Shown here: piece by piece, positions 56,041 to 64,000 of the stretch
Layout of the letters: each line of letters opens with the position of its first letter
Position numbering within the stretch: position 1 is the stretch's first letter
NCBI GenBank assembly: GCA_030765525.1
Contig: JAVCCK010000015.1
Coordinates: 62,001 to 126,000, forward strand
DNA length: 64,000 bases
Reading direction: 5' to 3'
DNA from: Candidatus Lernaella stagnicola
GTDB taxonomy: Bacteria > Lernaellota > Lernaellaia > Lernaellales > Lernaellaceae
The notes under the pieces: generated by a model
Told to the model about the DNA's origin: nothing
The model's input: the letters and a program-made list of their open reading frames with translations, nothing else
The model's database searches: none
Program-made: the position numbers and the translations under genes

Positions 56041-57870
56041 TCAGCAGCCGCAGGCGCCGCCGCTGCCGTCGCCACCGCCGAAGTCGTCCGGGCCTTCCTC
56101 GTCGGTGGTGTCGTCGTCACCCGGCGCCGGTGCGCCGTCGTCGTCGTCGTCGGCCAAGTCGTCATCGTCGTCGGTGACGGTATCGTCATCGGTGCCGGTA
56201 TCGTCGTCTGTTGAGGTGTCGTCGTCTGTTGAGGTGTCGTCATCGCCGGGCGTGACATCGTCGTCGCCGGGTGTCACGTCGTCGTCGCCGGGTGTCACGT
56301 CGTCGTCGCCGGGTGTCACGTCGTCATCGCCGGGCGTAACGTCATCGTCGCCGGGTGTGACATCATCATCATCGTCGTCATCGCCGGGCGTAACGTCGTC
56401 GTCATCATCGTCATCATCATCATCGTCGTCGTCATCGTCGTCGTCATCGTCGCCGGGGTCTTCGCAAATATCTTCGTCTTCGATGCACGTCGTGCCCACC
56501 GGGCAGGGATCGCCGGCATGCGCGCATTCGTCGGCCACCGGCAGGCAAATGAAGGTTTCGTCGCCGTTGCAGAACAGCCCGTCGTCGACCGGGCACGGAT
56601 TGCCGGTGTGGCCGCATTCGTCAAAGCCTTCGTCGCAGGCGGCGGTTTCGTCGCCGTTGCAGAAAACGCCGTCGTCAAAGGGGCACGGGTTGCCCGCATG
56701 CCCGCACGAGTTGGTCGTCTCGAAACACGCCGAGGTTTCGTCTCCGTTGCAGAACAGAGAGTCGTCAATGGGGCAGGGGTTGCCGGCGTGACCGCATTCG
56801 TCGAGGCCCTCGTCACATGCGGCGGTTTCCTCACCGTTGCAGTACAGGCCGTCGTCGATGGGGCAGGGATTGCCGGTGTGGCCGCACTGGTCGAGGCCTT
56901 CATCGCACGCGTCGGTTTCATCGCCGTTGCAGTACAGGCCGTCGTCGATGGGGCAGGGATTGCCGGTGTGGCCGCACTCGTTGAGGCCCTCGTCGCAGGC
57001 GGCGGTTTCGTCGCCGTTGCAGTACAGGCCGTCGTCCTGAGGGCATGGATTGCCCGCGTGTTGGCTGCAGGTGCCACCGAGGCAGGAGTCTTCGCCGTTG
57101 CAGAAGACGCCGTCGTCGCACGAAGTGCCGTTGGCGTCAGACCAACTATCGACGGACAGATCGGGATTGCACTCGAGGCAGGCATTGGCCGGATTGGGCG
57201 CGCCATCGGGAATGCAATTGCCGTTGATGACGCAGCCGCACTGCTCGGGGCAATACTCGACCACCCCGCGAAACGCGCCGTTGCCCGGCGAGAGCAGGGC
57301 GTCGAGATTCAACCAACCGGCGCTCGGGCTGCCGGACCAGGTGTGGCTTTGGGTGTGGGTGTTGTCGTGCAGTTCGAAGAGGAAAATCGAGGTTTGCTGA
57401 AAGCCGATACACCACGCGCCTTCGACAATCGGCTGGTCGAAAGCGGAGTAGGGCGTCACGTCCAGCGAGAACCACTCGCGGTGAGGTGGCTCGAAATTGA
57501 CCGAATTCCAAACCGGCGATCCATCGGGGCCGTCCCCATCGGCGTCGACGAATACGGCCATTCGCGTGTCTTCGCCGAAGACATTGGAGACGCGCGCGGC
57601 GATGTCGGTCAGAAACGACGGGTAATTGTCCGGCAGGAGGCAGGAGACGATGTAGGCGTCCGGAATAATGGGCAGCGTTTGTTCGAAACCGCCATCGTCT
57701 TCGATGAGTTCTTCCACCACCGGGTCCATACAGGGATTCGCGAGAATCGCACCGTCTTCCCATGTCGTGGCGTCACCGTCGTCGAAAGAATCCCAAACAT
57801 AGGATTGCGCCAACACTGACGCGGCGCCGAGCATACACAGCAGAGCACCAAGAAGCAGAGTCCTTTTCAT
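56041..57870 (-). CDS. Secreted Cys-rich repeat protein with Asp/VTPG tail and Cys-Gly-Cys C terminus
   Basis: 609 residues. The signal peptide ends ASVLAQ. Residues 23-210 form an unrecognised beta-rich domain (DSFDDGDATTWEDG onward). Residues 251-457 hold one short and six full copies of a 30-residue Cys-rich unit of the pattern DDGLYCNGDETAACDEGLxECGH-type, ending GNPCP. Then come 19 consecutive Asp, seven VTPG-Asp units, TSTDDD units and a Gly-rich end terminating GGACGC. GGGGGGAGA precedes ATG 57870. The layout is a surface adhesin-like stalk: folded tip, disulfide-rich stalk and charged tail near the attachment point. No transmembrane helix follows the tail. Confidence 0.83.
   Translation of the reverse strand: MKRTLLLGALLCMLGAASVLAQSYVWDSFDDGDATTWEDGAILANPCMDPVVEELIEDDGGFEQTLPIIPDAYIVSCLLPDNYPSFLTDIAARVSNVFGEDTRMAVFVDADGDGPDGSPVWNSVNFEPPHREWFSLDVTPYSAFDQPIVEGAWCIGFQQTSIFLFELHDNTHTQSHTWSGSPSAGWLNLDALLSPGNGAFRGVVEYCPEQCGCVINGNCIPDGAPNPANACLECNPDLSVDSWSDANGTSCDDGVFCNGEDSCLGGTCSQHAGNPCPQDDGLYCNGDETAACDEGLNECGHTGNPCPIDDGLYCNGDETDACDEGLDQCGHTGNPCPIDDGLYCNGEETAACDEGLDECGHAGNPCPIDDSLFCNGDETSACFETTNSCGHAGNPCPFDDGVFCNGDETAACDEGFDECGHTGNPCPVDDGLFCNGDETFICLPVADECAHAGDPCPVGTTCIEDEDICEDPGDDDDDDDDDDDDDDDDDDDVTPGDDDDDDDVTPGDDDVTPGDDDVTPGDDDVTPGDDDVTPGDDDVTPGDDDTSTDDDTSTDDDTGTDDDTVTDDDDDLADDDDDGAPAPGDDDTTDEEGPDDFGGGDGSGGACGC
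56236..56451 (-). repeat. In-frame Asp tract and 21-base VTPGDDD repeats
   Basis: Minus-strand codons 474-492 are 19 Asp in a row (GAC/GAT), followed to 56236 by seven VTPG-Asp units whose last six are 21-base repeats. The repeats are nearly identical in DNA, so copy number may vary by slippage or recombination. All units keep the reading frame. Confidence 0.9.
56500..57120 (-). repeat. 90-base tandem repeats encoding 30-residue Cys-rich units
   Basis: Six 90-base copies plus one 81-base diverged copy, encoding residues 251-457. Neighbouring copies such as 308-337 and 278-307 are almost identical in DNA, indicating recent duplication or gene conversion. Each unit has four Cys, likely two disulfides. 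Confidence 0.92.
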
Positions 57871-58098
57871 TACCGTCTCCCCCCTTTACCGGCAAACGAC
57901 GGAGCCGCACCGTCCTCTGCGCGGCGTACGAATCTGTTCGCATAAAACCAGTATTCCTGTATTGCGTGTCTCGCCGGCGGCGAGATGCACTGCAAATAAT
58001 ACCACACGTCGCGTGGTGCGGGAAAACGTAGGTCGAAAAAATTGACCACGAGCCGGGTGGAGTGTTAGCCTGCCAAGCGATCTTCAGGGAGGGCGACT
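57871..58098. other. Divergent intergenic region
   Basis: 228 bases between the Cys-rich protein gene (minus) and plsC (plus); the promoters of both should lie here. Nothing stands out beyond moderately AT-rich patches at 57940-58000. No small gene is seen. Confidence 0.5.
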
Positions 58099-59001
58099 AT
58101 GACCCCGTGGCAACGGCGGGCGACGATGCAGTTGGCGGAAAGGATTCTTCCGGCCGATGAATTCGAGCGTCTACAAACACTGGAAACCAGCGACAACGGC
58201 TTCGGGTACGATGATTTCGGAGTCGAAAAGGAATCGGCGGTACTCGGGTATTGCGTGGCGCGGCTGCTCTATAAGTACTGGTTACGGGTCGAAAGCTTCG
58301 GACACGAAAATATCCCGCCGGCGCGGCGCGGGTTGATCGTTCCGAATCACTCGGGCGTGGTGCCGATCGACGGCGGGATGATTTGGTTCGACTTGCTGCT
58401 GAAGATGAAAAAGCCACGGCTGATGCGCGCGATGGTCGACAATTTCATGGGTTTCCTTCCTTTTGTGAACACGATGATGTATCGCTGCGGGCAGGTGGTC
58501 GGCGCGCGGCGGAATTTCACGGATCTGCTGGACCACGACGAACTCGTCACGGTGTTTCCGGAAGGAACGAGGGGCATCGGCAAGCCTTATTCGCAACGCT
58601 ATCACTTGGTTCGCTTCAACGTGGGTTTTGTCGAGCTTTCCTTACTGCACCGCGCACCGATCATTCCCACGGCGATCATCGGCGGTGAGGAGCAGGCCCC
58701 GATGCTGGGCGATATCAAGCCGCTGGCGCGCATGTTTCAATTTCCCTATTTTCCGATTACGCCGCTTTTCCCCTGGCTGGGTCCGCTGGGAGCTATACCT
58801 TTGCCCGTCAAGTATTACATTTACTACGGCGAACCGATGCACTTCTACGAGACCTACAGTCCGGAGACGGTGAACGATCTGGAAACGATCCGCATGCTTG
58901 CCACCAAAGTGCAGATGGCGGTGCAGGACATGGTCAACGAAGGCCTGAAGAAGCGGGAGAGCGTTTTCGGCTTTTTCGACGATGACGGCGATGGAAACTG
59001 A
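58099..59001 (+). CDS. PlsC-family 1-acyl-glycerol-3-phosphate acyltransferase-like enzyme
   Basis: 300 residues. Motif 1 is VPNHSGVVPID (NHx4D), motif III is VFPEGTRGIGKP, and motif IV is APIIPTAIIGGEEQAP. The segment FFxPF-like FPYFPITPLFPWLGPLGAIPLP occurs in the subgroup of large, membrane-associated acyltransferases. It transfers acyl groups to a lysophospholipid or related acceptor. AGGGAGG precedes ATG 58099. Its 3' end overlaps the downstream release-factor-like gene. Confidence 0.9.
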   Translation: MTPWQRRATMQLAERILPADEFERLQTLETSDNGFGYDDFGVEKESAVLGYCVARLLYKYWLRVESFGHENIPPARRGLIVPNHSGVVPIDGGMIWFDLLLKMKKPRLMRAMVDNFMGFLPFVNTMMYRCGQVVGARRNFTDLLDHDELVTVFPEGTRGIGKPYSQRYHLVRFNVGFVELSLLHRAPIIPTAIIGGEEQAPMLGDIKPLARMFQFPYFPITPLFPWLGPLGAIPLPVKYYIYYGEPMHFYETYSPETVNDLETIRMLATKVQMAVQDMVNEGLKKRESVFGFFDDDGDGN

Positions 59002-59344
59002 ATCCAATCGATACAGCCGCGAAGCGTTAGAACCCGACTGCGAGGTTGAGTTTTTCAAGGCAACCGGGCCGGGTGGACAACACCGCAACAAGCGCGAAAC
59101 CGGCGTGCGGCTCCTGCATAAACCAACGCAAATCGTGGTGACGGCGACCGAACGGCGATCGCAGGCGCAAAATCTCGAGAACGCTTACGAACGTCTCGCC
59201 GAGAAATTGCGTATTCGCGATACGCCCAAGAAGAAGCGGAAATCTACTAAGCCATCGCGGGGCGCGAAAGAAAAACGCCTCGTAGAAAAGAAAAAACTGA
59301 GTGAAAAGAAGGCCGGTCGACTGCCGGTCGAGATGCAAAAATAG
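58982..59344 (+). CDS. GGQ-domain peptide chain release factor-like protein
   Basis: 120 residues: only the class I release factor hydrolysis domain, with TGPGGQHRNKRETGVRLLHK containing the catalytic GGQ, and a long basic tail (KKKRKSTKPSRGAKEKR, then LVEKKKLSEKK). The stop-codon-reading domains are absent, as in ArfB/YaeJ and mitochondrial MTRFR, so it likely rescues stalled ribosomes. Two ATGs (58982 and 58991) fit; neither has a strong ribosome site. The gene overlaps the end of plsC, so reinitiation after plsC is likely. Confidence 0.85.
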   Translation: MTAMETESNRYSREALEPDCEVEFFKATGPGGQHRNKRETGVRLLHKPTQIVVTATERRSQAQNLENAYERLAEKLRIRDTPKKKRKSTKPSRGAKEKRLVEKKKLSEKKAGRLPVEMQK

Positions 59345-59391
59345 GCGCAAACGAGATCTGGTCCTTACAATCGGGAATAAAAGTTATTTAA

Positions 59392-59419
59392 CCCTACAAA
59401 ACCGGTTGCCTTAGTAGGG
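59392..59419. promoter_or_regulatory. Short inverted repeat upstream of the FAD/Fe-S oxidoreductase
   Basis: CCCTAC (59392-59397) and GTAGGG (59414-59419) form a 6-bp inverted repeat with a 16-base centre in an AT-rich 131-base gap, about 60 bases before ATG 59476. Possible operator; evidence is weak. Confidence 0.3.
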
Positions 59420-59475
59420 ATTTATTGATATAGAAGAAACGCTAGAAAAAGTAGCCGCCTCAAAGGGGTCAGAAA

Positions 59476-62400
59476 ATGAGCGCGATTGGAAAAAGAGAGA
59501 GAGCTTTTCTAAGCGTAAAATTCGGTAACCGCGTCAACTTCGAACGGCTTGAGCGCAAACTCTACAGTCACGACATCGGCGGTATGCCGAGTCTGGTCAG
59601 CCCGTTGGTGGGGGACACGACGCCCGAGGGCATCGTCCAACCGGAGAGCGAAGAAGAGTTGGCACAGGTCATCAAATGGGCGTACGAGAACGGTATTCCC
59701 GTGACCCCGCGAGCAAAAGCCTCTTCCGGCTACGGCGGCGTGCTGCCGATCAAGGGCGGGCTGGTGGTTGATTTCTTCCGGCTCAACAAAGTGGTGTCGC
59801 TGGATTCGACGGCGAACACGGCCACGGTGGAAGCGGGCATCGTGTGGGAGAAGCTGGAACACGCGTTGGAAAAACAGGGAATGATGCTGCGCCTCTATCC
59901 CTCGAGCCTGCCGGGTTCGACCGTCGGCGGCTGGTTCTGTCAAGGCGGCGCGGGTTTCGGTTCTTACGAAGCCGGGTGGTTTCGCGAAAACGTACTGGCC
60001 GTGCGGGTCGTATTGCCCACGGGCGAGGTGCGCGATTACTCCGGCGAGGACCTCGACTTGTTTTCCGACGCCGAAGGCGTAACCGGTTTCGTTTCCCAAC
60101 TCACGATCCGGACGATGCCCAAAGAAGAACTGCGGATCATGGCGGTAGGTTGCCCGAACGCGCACGATCTGCAGGCGATGATTCAGCGCATCATCGAATA
60201 CAAGCTGCCGATCTGGTCGATGACGTTCATCAATCCGCGTATGGCCGAGCTCAAATCGCGCGCGCCGCTCAAAGAGCACTGGGGCCACCCATCCGAGGAG
60301 CGTGTCATTCTGCCGGCCGCTTACGTGACGACCATCGCCTACCGGGCGAAGGACCACGAGGTTATCGCGGGCAACATGGAGGAGATCCTGCGACCCTGCG
60401 AAGGCGAGATTCTCTCGGATCGAATCGCGCACCACGAATGGGAGCATCGCTTTCTGTTGATGGTGGTCAAGCGGCTCGGGCCGAGCCTGATCCCGACCGA
60501 GGTTGTCGTGCCGCTCGAATCGCTCGGGGACGTATTCGACGAAATCGAGCATAAAATCCACAAGCCGATCGTCAAAGAGGGCGCGGTGATCCGCGAAGGG
60601 AGAGACGGCAAGCCGGAAGTTGTCATCCTTGGATTCATTCCGGCCGACCAACGCCGCTTCTCGTTCAACCTGGTATTCCCACTCTCGCTGTCGGTTATCA
60701 AAATCGCCCAAAAGCACGGCGGGCGGCCGTATTCGACGGGCCTCTACTTTAAGAATCGCGCCGACGAGGTGTATGGTGCCGAGCGCGTCGCGCGGATGAA
60801 AAAATTCAAACGGGAAGAGGATCCCAAGGGCTTGCTCAATCCGGGCAAGGTGTTCGGTTCGGGGTTGCTCAATGTCGCCATGAGCATGGCGCTTTGGATG
60901 GAACCGTTGATTCGCCCCTTTGGCAACCAGGTCATCACGAAGGTCGGCGAGCGTCCCCAGCAGGATGTGCGGGGCATTCCGGCCGACGTGGCATGGTACG
61001 CGTATAGTTGCAGCCAATGCGGGTATTGCGTCGAGGAATGCGATCAGTTTTACGGCCGCGGCTGGGAGAGCCAGAGTCCGCGCGGCAAGTGGTACTGGTT
61101 GCGCGAGTACATGGAAGGCCGGGAGGAATGGAGCCAGTTCATGGTCGACACCTTCCTGGCGTGTACGACCTGCGAACTGTGTAATTTCCGTTGCAGCGCG
61201 GCGCTGCCCATCGAACCCTCCTGGATGAAACTGCGCGGTAAGATCATCAACGAAGACAAGGGCCTGACCTTCCCGCCGTTCTACATGATGCAGGCGGCTT
61301 CGAGGAAGGAAGGGAACATTTGGGCCGGTTACCGCCGCGATCGCGACGCGTGGTTCCCCGAGGAACTGCGCGAACAGCACATGGGGAAGAAGTCGAAAAT
61401 CGTTTACTTCGCAGGCTGCACGGCCAGTTTCGTGGAGGATGACATCGGCATTTCCTCTGCGCACTTGCTGCACGACGCGGGTGTGGAATTCACGTTCCTG
61501 GGCAAGAAGGAGAATTGTTGCGGCACGCCGATGCTGGCGGCCGGCCTGTGGGACACTTTCGAACTGATCATGAAGCGCAACATTGAAGCGGTAAAAGCGG
61601 CCGGCGCGGATACGGTCATAACGTCGTGCCCGGCCTGCGACATGATGTGGCGCAAGGTTTACCCGGAGTGGGCCGCGAGGCGAGGCATCGAATATGGCCT
61701 TACGAGCCGTCACTACAGCGAAGTCGTCGCGGAAAAGCTCGATAGCGGCGAGTTCACCTTCCCGGAAAACGGTCAGGAGAAGCAGAAGGTCACCTGGCAC
61801 GATAGTTGTCACATGGGGCGGGTATCAGGTGTGTACGAAGAACCGCGACGGATGATTCAAGCCATCCCCGGCGTCGAGTTCGTCGAGATGACGCACCACC
61901 ACGACGAAGCGCACTGCTGCGGCAGCGTGCTCACGCTGATCAAGGACCCGGAAGTCGCCCACGACATCGGAAAAACCCGCTTGGACGAAGCGGTGGAAGT
62001 CGGCGCGCAGAAGGTTCTGGCCGCGTGTCCCTGCTGCCAATTCCAGTTACGCGTTTCGGCCGACAAGCGTGACGTTCCGATCGAGGTCGTTGACCTGGCG
62101 CACTTCGCCGCCGAGGCGCTCGGCCACGAGGTGCCGGACCCGAACGACAGCGTGCGCGCCTACTGGGCCGTGTTCGAGAAGATGATTCCGCTGATGACCC
62201 CGCGCGGCTTCGCCGACCTCATGCAAACCATGTGGCCGGAGCTCATCGGGGCGATGCCCTACGGGATGGGGCCGATGATGCGCGCGGCGGGCAAGGTCCC
62301 CGGCCTGCTGCAACTGATGAAGCCGATGTTCCCGATACTTTTCCCGCGGCTGTTGCCGATGATGCTGCCCAAGGTGATGGACACGATGCTCCAGCGCATC

Positions 62401-62568
62401 GCCGCCCAGGTGCCGATGCCCGATCACATGAGCGAGCAGATGCCCGAGATGATGCCCGGCATCATGGACAACCTGATGCCGCACATGATCGACGAGGTCG
62501 TGCCGCTGGTCTCGCAGCCCTTGATCGATCACTTGCGCGGCAAGAAGCCGGCGGCGCTTGAAGCCTGA
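59476..62568 (+). CDS. FAD-linked oxidase/4Fe-4S/CCG oxidoreductase with Met-rich tail
   Basis: 1030 residues in one chain. Residues 50-480 are an FAD-linked oxidase of the GlcD/vanillyl-alcohol oxidase type (VVDFFRLNKVVSLDSTANTA, GSTVGGWFCQGGAGFGSYEA). Two 4Fe-4S motifs follow: CSQCGYCVEEC from C512 and CTTCELCNFRC near 563. Two CCG domains (GKKENCCGTPML and HDEAHCCGSVLT, each with a partner Cys motif) complete a GlcF/LutA/HdrB-like part. The last 135 residues (896-1030) contain about 22 Met and many Pro, with no such tail in the enzymes I know. It likely oxidises a 2-hydroxy acid and passes electrons to a quinone or other carrier. ATG 59476 has AAAGGGG upstream. Confidence 0.9.
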   Translation: MSAIGKRERAFLSVKFGNRVNFERLERKLYSHDIGGMPSLVSPLVGDTTPEGIVQPESEEELAQVIKWAYENGIPVTPRAKASSGYGGVLPIKGGLVVDFFRLNKVVSLDSTANTATVEAGIVWEKLEHALEKQGMMLRLYPSSLPGSTVGGWFCQGGAGFGSYEAGWFRENVLAVRVVLPTGEVRDYSGEDLDLFSDAEGVTGFVSQLTIRTMPKEELRIMAVGCPNAHDLQAMIQRIIEYKLPIWSMTFINPRMAELKSRAPLKEHWGHPSEERVILPAAYVTTIAYRAKDHEVIAGNMEEILRPCEGEILSDRIAHHEWEHRFLLMVVKRLGPSLIPTEVVVPLESLGDVFDEIEHKIHKPIVKEGAVIREGRDGKPEVVILGFIPADQRRFSFNLVFPLSLSVIKIAQKHGGRPYSTGLYFKNRADEVYGAERVARMKKFKREEDPKGLLNPGKVFGSGLLNVAMSMALWMEPLIRPFGNQVITKVGERPQQDVRGIPADVAWYAYSCSQCGYCVEECDQFYGRGWESQSPRGKWYWLREYMEGREEWSQFMVDTFLACTTCELCNFRCSAALPIEPSWMKLRGKIINEDKGLTFPPFYMMQAASRKEGNIWAGYRRDRDAWFPEELREQHMGKKSKIVYFAGCTASFVEDDIGISSAHLLHDAGVEFTFLGKKENCCGTPMLAAGLWDTFELIMKRNIEAVKAAGADTVITSCPACDMMWRKVYPEWAARRGIEYGLTSRHYSEVVAEKLDSGEFTFPENGQEKQKVTWHDSCHMGRVSGVYEEPRRMIQAIPGVEFVEMTHHHDEAHCCGSVLTLIKDPEVAHDIGKTRLDEAVEVGAQKVLAACPCCQFQLRVSADKRDVPIEVVDLAHFAAEALGHEVPDPNDSVRAYWAVFEKMIPLMTPRGFADLMQTMWPELIGAMPYGMGPMMRAAGKVPGLLQLMKPMFPILFPRLLPMMLPKVMDTMLQRIAAQVPMPDHMSEQMPEMMPGIMDNLMPHMIDEVVPLVSQPLIDHLRGKKPAALEA

Positions 62569-62591
62569 TTCGGCCCGCTTGAGAAACGTGG

Positions 62592-62617
62592 GAGGCGTGG
62601 TTTCGACCACGCCTCTT
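62592..62617 (+). terminator. Rho-independent terminator after the oxidoreductase
   Basis: GAGGCGTGG (62592-62600), loop TTTCGA, CCACGCCTC (62606-62614), then TTT. Perfect 9-bp stem 23 bases past the stop at 62568. The T-run is short, so efficiency is uncertain. Confidence 0.82.
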
Positions 62618-62647
62618 TGCATTTCAAAAGCCGCGATACGTCAATTA

Positions 62648-64000
62648 TTATGGCCGAATATCAGGTTCGGATACCTCGACTCGAATATTGGGGTCGTCGT
62701 CGGCTTTCGCCCATTTATTAAAAGGAAAACCGCGAAAATGGTTTCTTTCGCTAGTGTCATTCTCGCATTTCAGCAGTTCTTCGGGAATGTTTTTGGACTC
62801 GACTCGTCCGTATTGGATATCCCGGAAGAGTGATACAAAGGTTCGCAGATCCCGGACCGTGACGGCGTCCGGCATGAGGGCAAACGCGGCGAGTACTTTT
62901 TCACTGATCCATCGCACGTCCGGGAATATCGCGCATAGCAATGATACGCCTTGGTAAACTTTCTCAACGCTTTTTCGGTCCGAAGAGTCAGACGTGGAAT
63001 CCAGATCAAGGACACCGAGGGTTAGCCTCGAGACGAAATCACTACCCTTGGATGCTTTGCTATTGTTCGAAGGGTCAGTTGTGGAGGGATCCTCGGTTCC
63101 CGAGAAAAGCCAAATGCAAGGATCAATATGGAAAGCCTTTCCTCCTCGCACATAGATACCGTCCTCAATGGGGCCCAGGAAAGCATTGTATACGTTGTCA
63201 TTATCCAGCCGGGCGTTGATTTCGTCGACGAACACGAGAATCGCCTGTTCGCGATTTTGTGCTTGTGTCGTCACGATGGTGTCGAAGCAATCCAGAATGT
63301 CGCAACGCGAGGTCATTTGTGTGATGTTAAAGGGCAGCAAACGTAGATCCATTGATTTGGCGAGGCTCCGCACGAGGTGGGTTTTACCGGTACCGGGGCC
63401 GGCGACAAGCGTTCCGCAAATATGACGGCGTTCGCCGGAGTGCCTAAATTCCTCGATGGCGCCGATCAATCGACAAATGATTTTTTGTCTTTCGGTTACG
63501 CAGCAAACGTAGTCGTCGATTTCGGTCATTCCTCTCCATAGCTGGAATTTACGAATCACCCGGTGGTCGGGTAGTTCGACTTCAATGTACCCCTTCTCGC
63601 TAAGGGCATCCTCCCAATGCCCCGTTTCATCCTCCCAACCGAAATCGCGGAAAGCGAATCGGCCGCTTGCATGTCTCTGAGTTGTTGCCGCACCGGAATC
63701 CGTTGTTTGTTTCTTCTCAAAGGAGATTGGTCGCCAACTTTCAGGGTTGCGAACCCGTTCGCCCTCGTGCTTGACGAAATCACGTGTATCGCTCAGCGCT
63801 TTTTCCACGATCAATTTTAGGTCGGCCGGTTTCACTTCGTTGCGAAGGTTTTCGACGACAAGAAAAGGCAATAATACGCTGGCCATCCCCATATTAACTT
63901 TGATTGACCTAACGGATGCTTCAGGCTGGACATAGCAGTTGATTCGCGTGCCGTCGTGGTTCTTGGCTTTTGGCGTTGGAGCATAGGCCAGAAGACTAAA
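62648..64000 (-). CDS. AAA+ ATPase (partial, 5' end beyond the window)
   Basis: At least 450 residues; the frame stays open to base 64000, so the ATG at 63892 is internal or at best optional. Walker A GPGTGKTHLVRSLA, Walker B AILVFVDEINAR, a sensor-like segment WLFSGTEDPS and a C-terminal helical lid (WISEKVLAAFALMPDAVTVRDLRTFVSLF) identify an AAA+ ATPase. The N-terminal region (TRINCYVQPEASVRSI and following) is not recognised. Base composition is clearly more AT-rich than in the rest of the window, with more mixed codon use, suggesting recent acquisition. Some AAA+ proteins of this type serve accessory or defence systems, but the partner gene is off the window. Function unknown. Confidence 0.8.
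   Translation of the reverse strand, partial: FSLLAYAPTPKAKNHDGTRINCYVQPEASVRSIKVNMGMASVLLPFLVVENLRNEVKPADLKLIVEKALSDTRDFVKHEGERVRNPESWRPISFEKKQTTDSGAATTQRHASGRFAFRDFGWEDETGHWEDALSEKGYIEVELPDHRVIRKFQLWRGMTEIDDYVCCVTERQKIICRLIGAIEEFRHSGERRHICGTLVAGPGTGKTHLVRSLAKSMDLRLLPFNITQMTSRCDILDCFDTIVTTQAQNREQAILVFVDEINARLDNDNVYNAFLGPIEDGIYVRGGKAFHIDPCIWLFSGTEDPSTTDPSNNSKASKGSDFVSRLTLGVLDLDSTSDSSDRKSVEKVYQGVSLLCAIFPDVRWISEKVLAAFALMPDAVTVRDLRTFVSLFRDIQYGRVESKNIPEELLKCENDTSERNHFRGFPFNKWAKADDDPNIRVEVSEPDIRP

Noticed and set aside
56236-56460. Regular 21-base repeats resembling a CRISPR array
   Set aside because: Repeats are contiguous, in frame with a secreted protein and encode VTPGDDD units; no spacers.
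59509-61812. 767-codon minus-strand frame opposite the FAD/Fe-S oxidoreductase
   Set aside because: Antisense shadow of a gene with clear domains and ribosome site; product composition is typical of reverse-strand frames.

Overview
The window is a dense, GC-rich (roughly 60%) Gram-negative bacterial chromosome segment with about 44 protein genes, one tRNA gene and one decayed gene. Lipoprotein signal peptides, delta-proteobacterium-like Fe-S/CCG oxidoreductases, a glycyl radical enzyme and secreted proteins with long poly-aspartate linkers suggest a facultative or anaerobic, heterotrophic, deep-branching lineage. Asp-tract lipoproteins of this style are something I associate with candidate phyla near Myxococcota/Desulfobacterota (for example Lernaellota), but that placement is only a guess.

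Region by region. 1-10.8 kb is core metabolism: the end of gltB and gltD, two unknown or DUF genes, a fused aspartokinase/diaminopimelate decarboxylase, then a histidine block of tRNA-His, hisS and an unusually long hutH. 10.9-14.8 kb holds a penicillin-acylase-type lipoprotein and a convergent Asp-linker hydrolase lipoprotein. 14.8-22.9 kb is a co-oriented minus-strand cluster: alkB, a FadR-type regulator, a glycyl radical enzyme, its radical-SAM activase, a flavin split-barrel protein, a 51-residue membrane protein and a phytoene-desaturase-like flavoprotein. 23-28.9 kb holds an Asp-linker surface lipase, a metallophosphoesterase, an M28 peptidase and a CarH-like B12 photoreceptor regulator. 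28.9-32.7 kb is a translationally coupled trio: a class III aminotransferase, a paralogue that has lost the PLP lysine, and a zinc alcohol dehydrogenase. 32.9-41.5 kb is mixed housekeeping (GT4, MBL, Fe-S protein, YhhN, NMO-like, ABC-F). 41.5-58 kb is a carbohydrate/cell-surface region with a GH-A-like lipoprotein, two alpha/alpha-toroid proteins, a PfkB kinase, a beta-helix protein and a Cys-rich repeat protein. 58-62.6 kb has PlsC, a GGQ release-factor-like protein and a 1030-residue FAD/Fe-S/CCG oxidoreductase. The right edge, visibly lower in GC, holds a partial AAA+ ATPase that runs off the window.

The most notable points are: (i) mirror-image Asp-rich linkers, next to the N-terminal lipobox Cys in two proteins and next to a C-terminal Cys-Gly-Cys in two others, which suggests an undescribed C-terminal anchoring signal; (ii) a tRNA-His with U72/A73 and no encoded G-1, beside a HisRS with an alphaproteobacterial-type motif 2; (iii) an active/pseudo aminotransferase pair; and (iv) the alkB/glycyl-radical-enzyme operon of unknown substrate.
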